From assembly GCA_002402125.1 (NCBI GenBank), contig NVVG01000195.1, positions 1-8,860 of the forward strand: a DNA stretch of 8,860 bases, in the 5' to 3' direction. Each line of letters starts with the position of its first letter. The stretch's first letter is position 1. A program made the position numbers and the translations under genes. The notes below the pieces were generated by a model. The model made no database searches. It was not told the DNA's origin and worked only from the letters and a program-made list of their open reading frames with translations. Source of the stretch: Moraxellaceae bacterium. Lineage in GTDB: Bacteria; Pseudomonadota; Gammaproteobacteria; Pseudomonadales; Ketobacteraceae. Below, one piece after another: positions 1 to 7,600 of this stretch.

Positions 1-1673
1 GTGTCATAGTTATACTCTTGATAAATATAACGACCGGTATCATCGGAATCGGAGAAAACATAATATTCCTCACTCTCTGTACTATTATCCTGATCGTCCC
101 ATTCACGGTATATACCCTTGCCTGCAATACCAAATTGCGCAGAGTTAGAAGAAGTATCATCAGTAAAATCAACACCATTGTTCGTAGCATCCATAAAGCT
201 CTGCGGTATCATTGGTCCTGCTGGAGGATTGAATGCGGCCAGAATCTCTACTTTAGCAGCATTGTTAAATAACACTTCAAATCCGTCGCCTTCAGTAGAG
301 GTCACATCACCTCGGCGCACCATTGGTGTACTTTCAAATGCTGATTCCACAAAAATGAATATGCCATTACCATCTTCATCTCTGTCGGCAAGTTCTCCCA
401 CGAACCTTGGCACATCAAACTCGAGGATAGCAACACCACCCACCGTCGAACTAACCAGAGCAACCTCACCAATTATGAAGGTACTACTTGGATCATAGCT
501 CTTGACGAATACAACCCTTCCATTAGCGCCAGTGCCAGTGCCATCATCGGTTTGCAAGTAAGCTTGCACATGATAGTAACCTGCGGAATCCATGTTATCG
601 CCAATATAGATACCTCTACTGTTAACTTCTTGTGTTGGTGATGCCAGTTCTGCTGGAGTTGATATCACCTCAGCTAAGCTAACGGCAGCAATAGGGTCAC
701 TAAAATCGCCATCACTATCCAGATCATCGTATCCTTTGGCAACAACGTTAGCGCAATTAAAGTTACTACTTACCCAGTTGTTCCAATCATCATCACACCA
801 GAATTCATAGACCTTAGATGCTGGCGTTACACTGGCAATATAGGCTATTGAACCGGCTCCAAAGTCAGCACCAGAGAACGCATCGCCAAACTCAGGTAAG
901 AATAGATTAATCGGCAGTCCATCTAGATCAATCTCAGCAAGATCAAGTGTTGCATTAGCCCACTCCTCAATCGTGCCATTACCGCCACTGGTGATTTTTA
1001 TTACTGCAGAATCACTAGAATATGCAGCCGGATCGATAATGAAAATATCATCGCCATTCACCATGCCCTCGGTAGCATCAACGAAATAAGTGCTGCCCAC
1101 TGATACTGAAGTCATGTCATCCCAAACATCAGCGCCTTCGTTGTAGGTATAGATCACCTCTGGAGCACTATCACTGAACGTGCCGTACTCAAACTCCATT
1201 GTCTCCATTCCGTTTTGATCCTGATCGTGATCCGCTTCAAACCAAGACAATCCTGTTGGCACTACGGTACTAGCGGTAACCGGCATCGGTTGAGCGCCAA
1301 AAACAGTAGCCATGTAAGCACAAGTAGCACTTGCATTAGCGGTTTGTTGTGTATCGGTAATGCTTCCAGAAATTGTTTGTGACGTATAGGTACCCGTTAA
1401 GACAAAGCTTTCTGTAGCAGAGTTGTGCTCACCGTTAAAGGTAAAGCTACCATCAGTTTGAATGATACCAATATCCTTCCAGTCGCCATCTTCATCATGA
1501 CCATGCATGATGACCTGGTTGCCGATTTGCTCGACACGAACCAATTGGTTACCCGCATCTTCCGTCACTGGAATACAACTATCGTTATTTTCGTCGTATT
1601 CTTCATTGCTGGAATTCGAGGTATCGATAGTCCAGTTCAACACATACAATCCAGACATATCCGGCACACTTGG
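1..1673 (-). other. Module M2 of the giant lipoprotein (residues ~2158 onward, partial)
   Basis: At least 555 residues, cut by the window edge. It matches M1 in order: PDMSGLYVLNW against PDISGFWKLEV; METMEFEYGTF against VDIFEFFYATI; VYEFWCDDD against VYEFECDVDD; LAEVISTPAE against LSDVISAEN; RGIYIGDN against KGLFIGFG; LEFDVPRFV against LRFTIPEAL. The four visible cysteines are C2190, C2275, C2450 and C2464; the last pair is 14 apart, exactly as C1556/C1570 in M1. From about residue 2640 a further domain seems to begin (MIPQSFMDATNNG, later GKGIYREWDDQ), with no match in M1. Family and function are not recognised. Confidence 0.7.
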
Positions 1674-4600
1674 ATCATCACAGGCATCACCTAAACCATC
1701 GTTATTACCATCAGCTTGATTGTCTTCGCCAATTCCGTTAGCAATATACTGACAGTTATCGGCATTATCACCAATACCGTCGTTATCTGTATCACGTTGC
1801 TCGCTAGCGTCATCAGGGAAAGCATCATCTCCGTCCAAGATACCGTCAGAATCTGCATCCGCAACACTCCCTACACCGCCACCGTCACAAACATCACCTA
1901 TACCGTTGCCGTCAGAATCGGCTTGATCGTCATTCCAAACAGACGGACAGTTATCGTTATCATCATCAACACCGTCATTATCCATATCGCCTACTGGAGC
2001 ACCTTCACAAGCGTCACCAATACCGTTGTCATTCACATCCATTTGATCCGGATTCGATGTTGTAGGACAATTATCAACGAGATCGTCTATGCCGTCAGAA
2101 TCACCATCAATATCGCTGTCACAGATGTCGCCAATCTTGTCAGCATCAGAATCGGCTTGATCGGGGTTGCTGTCATTCGGGCAGTTATCCCATTCATCAG
2201 GGAAATTATCCGAGTCAGTATCAGGTCCCATGGAGACGCCATACATCATACTGGCGATAAAATCGATATCTGCTAGTTCATGATCATCATTAAAGAACTT
2301 AGTGGAAACCCCATCATCACCCGTAATCATCAAGGCAACCTTGCGGCTATAACTGGTAAGAGGCAGGCCACTGGCACTTGCAGTTGCAGAGTTATCCGCG
2401 GAATAACGCAAATAACCCATATCCAAGCTCCAAGAACTAATTGCCAGCAAGCCAAAATCTGGGGACTGCACATAACCGCTACCGGTACTTTCGAAAAAGA
2501 TTACCTCCATGCCGTCTGACCAATAGGTGTCATTGATGTCAGATAAGTCGAACTCGCGCCCAAACCCTCCACAATCGCTAACGGCTTGATCATAAGTACT
2601 TTCAGTGGCGCCAGACATTACGTCGCCAATTACGCAGGCCATCGGGGGTGCGCCGCCTTCACAGGCATCACCGATACCGTTGTTATCGGAGTCGATCTGA
2701 TCGTTATTCGGTACAGAAGGACAGTTGTCTTCACCGTCATCTATACCATCCAGATCCATATCATTTCCACCACCGCTGCCGCCTTGGCACGCATCACCCA
2801 ACCCATCAAAATCGGTATCGGCTTGGTCTTCATTTGATTCCGAAGGACAATTATCTTCGTTATCTACATGGCCATCTCCATCGGTATCAGGGCGAATATA
2901 GGCAAACCCGCTGATCACTTCGTTCAGTGCCTTCGTGTTGATTGCACTGTGTTGTTTACGATCAGAGGATGGCATCATACCGCCTATGCGAACAAACGGT
3001 TGTGTATCACCCGCTTCGACTGCCACAAGAATCACGGTAGACGTTTCATCTAACTCCACATCATGAGACTCAAATAACGCCTCTGGTATGGTGAATCGAA
3101 GAACCTGATGACCGTCGAATGGCTCAACAATTTCCCAAGTGGCTTCTATAGGCCCACTAGCATCGACAACAGGCGTTACCTGATAGTTACCTGTCGTGTC
3201 ATGCCCATGATCGGTAAATTGTACGGTACCTACAGATCCCGTAGCGCCGGATGTATCAGCACCGGTTAAGAAGGCATACAGATGAGCACCATTCCTACCG
3301 AAGCCTATGAATAGTCCTTTATGATCAATATTTGATTGACTATTCTCTGCACTGATAACGTCGGATAACGAACTCGCCAAATCAGTTTGACTTAGGCTAG
3401 GCCAATTACTCCAGTCACGAACATATGCATTGATACAACTCAAACCCAGATCCTGATAATTCTGATCATCAACATCACACTCGAACTCATAAACGTCTTG
3501 TAATGATTCGACATCAAATGCAATCGCTGCTGCATCAATATCCGAGAACATAGCGTCTGGGTTTGGGGTTAATTCAACAAATTCCTCATTAACATAACCT
3601 TCAAATCTTTCACCGGTGATACTTGTGGCGTAAGCGGTGATGCGCATGCGAGAGAAAATATTTGACCCATCGCTACGCACAAGATCAGCGGTAACGCCAG
3701 CCGTACCATCAACCATCAGGAATTCAGGAACTTCAGCCCAACCGGCCGCGCCTAACATGACGGTATTCTCTGGCGCTTCAGTTTCCCATGCACCCGGAGT
3801 TGAACCACCGTGATCATTCCACTCTTGTCCCACTTCACCGTTTTCATCAATGGTGGCATAGAAGAATTCAAAGATATCAACACCGGTTTCTTGTACATGC
3901 TCATCATCGACTTCAATATGAGCAAAACCTTGGTGTGTTCCCGCGGATGACAATATAGTGCTGGCATCCACCTGCGGTATTCGAGTTAACGTCGCAGCCA
4001 GGGTGTAACTACAATCCAAGATTACATCGCCTTCCTGATTCTCTCCCGCAAAGGCTTGGACGTGTTCAGTAACCGTAGTGCCAGTGATAACTGCTGGTGT
4101 TACTGAGCTATCTAGCCCACCTTGGAAATTGAACATTTCAGCTACGCTGTACTCAATTAACGCACCAGAAGTTGAGGTTGAGGTTGAGCTATAGTCGTAT
4201 TGATTCCAATCATCATCTTCACCAAACTGCACCATACCAGTAGCATCAATACTTCCGAAGTTACCATCTTCTGGATCAAAACCATCTTCACCATATACCA
4301 GGCCAATGACACTTCCATCTTGTTTGATGGATACCAGGGTACTAAAAGTTTCTCCTGGTGCCATATCACATAGATCATCTGCTTGGTCAGAACTACCGGT
4401 AAAGAGATCCACAGTTTCTGTAGCATCGGTAATTTCAACTTCTAGCTTCCAGAAACCGCTGATATCTGGCATACCATCACAAATATCTCCAACACCATTA
4501 TCATTGGTATCCGCTTGGTCTGCATTTGGAATAGCTGGACAGTTATCCGCGTTGTCTCCAACAAAGTCACCATCAGTATCCATTGTCTCTGTTGCATCAA

Positions 4601-7600
4601 ACGGGAAGGCATCATCGGCATCACCGGTTTGATCTCCGTCACAATCAGCTAACAGTGAACAGGCTATTCCTTCTGCATTTTGGCCGTGATCTAATTCATC
4701 CGGAATACCATCGCCGTCATCATCGTTATCACAGGCATCGCCTTTATTATCGTTATCAGCATCTGCTTGATCGGCATTTGGAATTGATGGGCAGTTGTCG
4801 TCCTTATCGATAGCACCATCTTCATCACTGTCATTCTCACAAGCATTTCCCGCACCGTCTTGATTATCATCAGCCTGATCGGTGTTTGGAACAGCTGGGC
4901 AATTGTCAGTACTGTTCTCAACCCCATCGCCATCCAAATCCGAATCACAAACATCACCAAAGCTATCGTTGTCGGCATTTAGCTGATCGTGGTTTGCAAT
5001 TGAAGGACAATTATCACTACCATCACGATGCCCGTCTTCATCTCCATCCGCAATGGTTGGAAAAGGATCGTTACCATCCGCTAGGCCGTCATTATCATCG
5101 TCATTATCACAAGCATCCCCTAGGTGATCATTATCAATGTTTGACTGGTCTGCATTGGCAATAATAGGGCAGTTATCTACCACATCATCTTGCCCATCAC
5201 CATCTCGGTCGGTATCACAGATATCATCGATGCCATCATTATCAAGATCGTTGCCACTATTCTTTTTACCAGGACAACTATCAACTTCGTCATCAACCCC
5301 GTCATTATCGTCATCAGAGTCACACGCATCACCTAATCCATCATGATCCAAATCAGCTTGATTGGTATTAACGACTATTGGGCAGTTATCGATATTGTCA
5401 CCAACCATATCGTTATCACTATCGGTTGATAGTGGATCACTGCCTTTACTTATTTCTTCTGTATCGGATATACCGTCGCCATCATCATCAGTATCAGCAT
5501 TGTTACCGATACCATCGTGATCTGTATCGGTATCTTCTTGATCATTATATGGATAAGCATCGTCCTCATTGTTAGCACCGTCACCATCGATATCGGCATC
5601 AGTGTTATCACCTGTGCCATCACCATCTGTATCGACACTCTCAGAACTAATTAAAGGGAAGGCATCGCTCTCATCCCTAACACCATCGTTATCATCATCA
5701 GGGTCAGTGGCGTCACCAACACCATCACCATCGGTATCAACAAATGCATCTGCTGGAACGTTGGGATCATTATCATCAGGATCTTGCTCTGAAGGCCAGC
5801 CATCATTATCCGCATCGGTTGCATTGGAACGAGTACCGTCAAAAGGAAAATCGTCGATGTCATTATCGACGCCATCGCCATCGGCATCTGGATCGGTTTT
5901 ATCACCAATACCATCACCATCGGTATCTTTGTGGTCGCTTGCGTCATTTGGGAACGCATCATCAACATCCATTACGCCGTCGTTATCATCATCCTCGTCG
6001 GCGTTATCTCCTAACCCATCGTTATCAAAATCGGCTTGCTCACCGGCGTCGAATGGGAACTTATCAATGGCATCGTTGACACCATCATTATCATCATCTG
6101 AATCACAAGCATCACCGCGATTACGTTGATCATTAGCGGTTTCATCCGCACCATCAAAGTTTGCTTGATCAGGGTTTGGATTCAATGGGCAGTTATCGTC
6201 CCTGTTATCAACACCATCACCATCAGAATCAAATTGTACGGTAGGATCTGTTGGGTCATCATCGACATTATCCAATACACCGTCATCATCAGAATCACGG
6301 TCTTTCGGATCAGAACCTAAGGCCAATTCGTCTATGTCAGACACGCCGTCGTTATCATCATCAGTATCTTTGTTGTCACCTACGCCATCACCATCGAAAT
6401 CTGTCGTTTCAGTTGGATCACGCGGGAACAAGTCGGCTTCATTGTCAACGCCGTCACCGTCGATATCGGTATCTGCATTGTCACCAGTGCCATCGTTATC
6501 CTGATCTTTCTGTTCTGAGGAGTTTGTTGGAAAGGCATCATCGCTATCTGCAACACCATCGTTATCATCATCGTCATCAGTGGCATCGCCAACACCATCT
6601 CCATCGGTATCAACAAAGGGAACGCCAGGTATGGAATCATCGTTATCGTTAGGGTCTTGCTCCGTAGGCCAACCATCACTATCTACATCCGTGGCATTGG
6701 ATCGAGTACTATCAAGAGGAAAATCATCCGCACCATCATCAACTCCGTCACCATCATCATCGGCATCGGCATTGTTACCAACACCATCACCATCGGTGTC
6801 CGTAGTCTCCGTATTATCTAACGGGAATGCATCATTATCATCAATTACACCGTCATTATCATCATCGGTATCGGCGTTATCACCTATACCATCAAGATCA
6901 TTATCTTTACTTTCGGTAGCATCTTCTGGAAATAAATCTTCATCATTGGGTACGCCATCACCATCCAAATCAGGGTTTGTTTCTGCAGGCTCCAACACAA
7001 CAAGTTCGGTTGTCACAATTTCTGTTGTCACACTGCCATGACCAAGGTCGGCTTTCTCTGCATCTATAATTGCCTTCATTTCACCAACGGTTCTACCTAG
7101 AGGATCGTTGGGAATGGGTAACGTTGCAGGATCTTGCTCAAATAATTCTAGCGCTGCTGCAGCCGCAGCGGTTGCTGTATCTGCGGAATCAGTTTCTCCC
7201 CCATAAATATCACTTGTGACACCGTCTGCTTGACCATCGATCACACCATCTGCCAAATCAGACGTCAATGCTGCTAGTACCGCATTAGAGTCTCCGGTAC
7301 CAGTGGCATCATCAATTTGATCAACAACAGCAGTAAGTGCCTCTACTGCCGCTCGATAGGCTGCTGCATCTTCCTGTGCTTGCAGTGTAGTCGTGGTGCT
7401 ATCGATTAATGGTGGCGTGTCAAAAATATCAATGTCTTGAGAAATACCAAATCCCATGGTGGATTTAACTTGAGTCGCTGCAACATCTAGTGCCGTTAAA
7501 AATTCATCAACCGTAGAAGTACCATCGCCCAGGCTAACGGTTATATCATCTGTACCGTCATCATCAGCATCCAAATCTCGAACATCCCATGGTGCCGTAT

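Larger units (their letters stand above)
4476..6974 (-). repeat. TSP3 repeat block 1 (residues 391-1223)
   Basis: About 830 residues of tandem thrombospondin type 3 units. The typical unit is 35 residues: DTDGDGVGDNADTDDDNDGV, a short acidic linker, then DAFP. Two subtypes occur. The N-terminal part (to about residue 890) is mostly the Cys-free DAFP/DDFP type; the C-terminal part is mostly the DNCP...DQAD...GDAC type with paired cysteines, as in animal thrombospondins. Non-standard units include a TRSNATD...DGWP...EQDP insert present twice (Asn483 and Asn774), an extended loop in the unit near 6110-6175, and a linker with C1162 and C1168. Each acidic loop is expected to bind Ca2+. The Asp codons make the opposite strand rich in ATC, which creates long false plus-strand frames. 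Confidence 0.95.

Noticed and set aside
1716..2276. Plus-strand open frame of 186 codons rich in Ile, Val and Thr, resembling a membrane protein
   Set aside because: The hydrophobic look comes from reading ATC/GTC/ATT complements of Asp codons. It lies fully inside TSP3 block 3 and the neighbouring domain of the minus-strand gene.
5569..6129. Plus-strand open frame of 186 codons rich in Ser and Pro (SLSSLTPSLSSS type), plus similar frames at 6580-7041 and 5137-5346
   Set aside because: These are antisense shadows of the TSP3 repeats: ATC/CATCATC read in another frame gives Ser/Pro/Leu runs. They have no convincing ribosome binding sites and the opposite strand has a continuous, domain-bearing frame.
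4476..6974. Regular short repeats that could suggest a CRISPR array or non-coding tandem repeat
   Set aside because: The repeats are imperfect at DNA level, have a period of about 105 bases with no unique spacers, and translate without interruption into TSP3 units.
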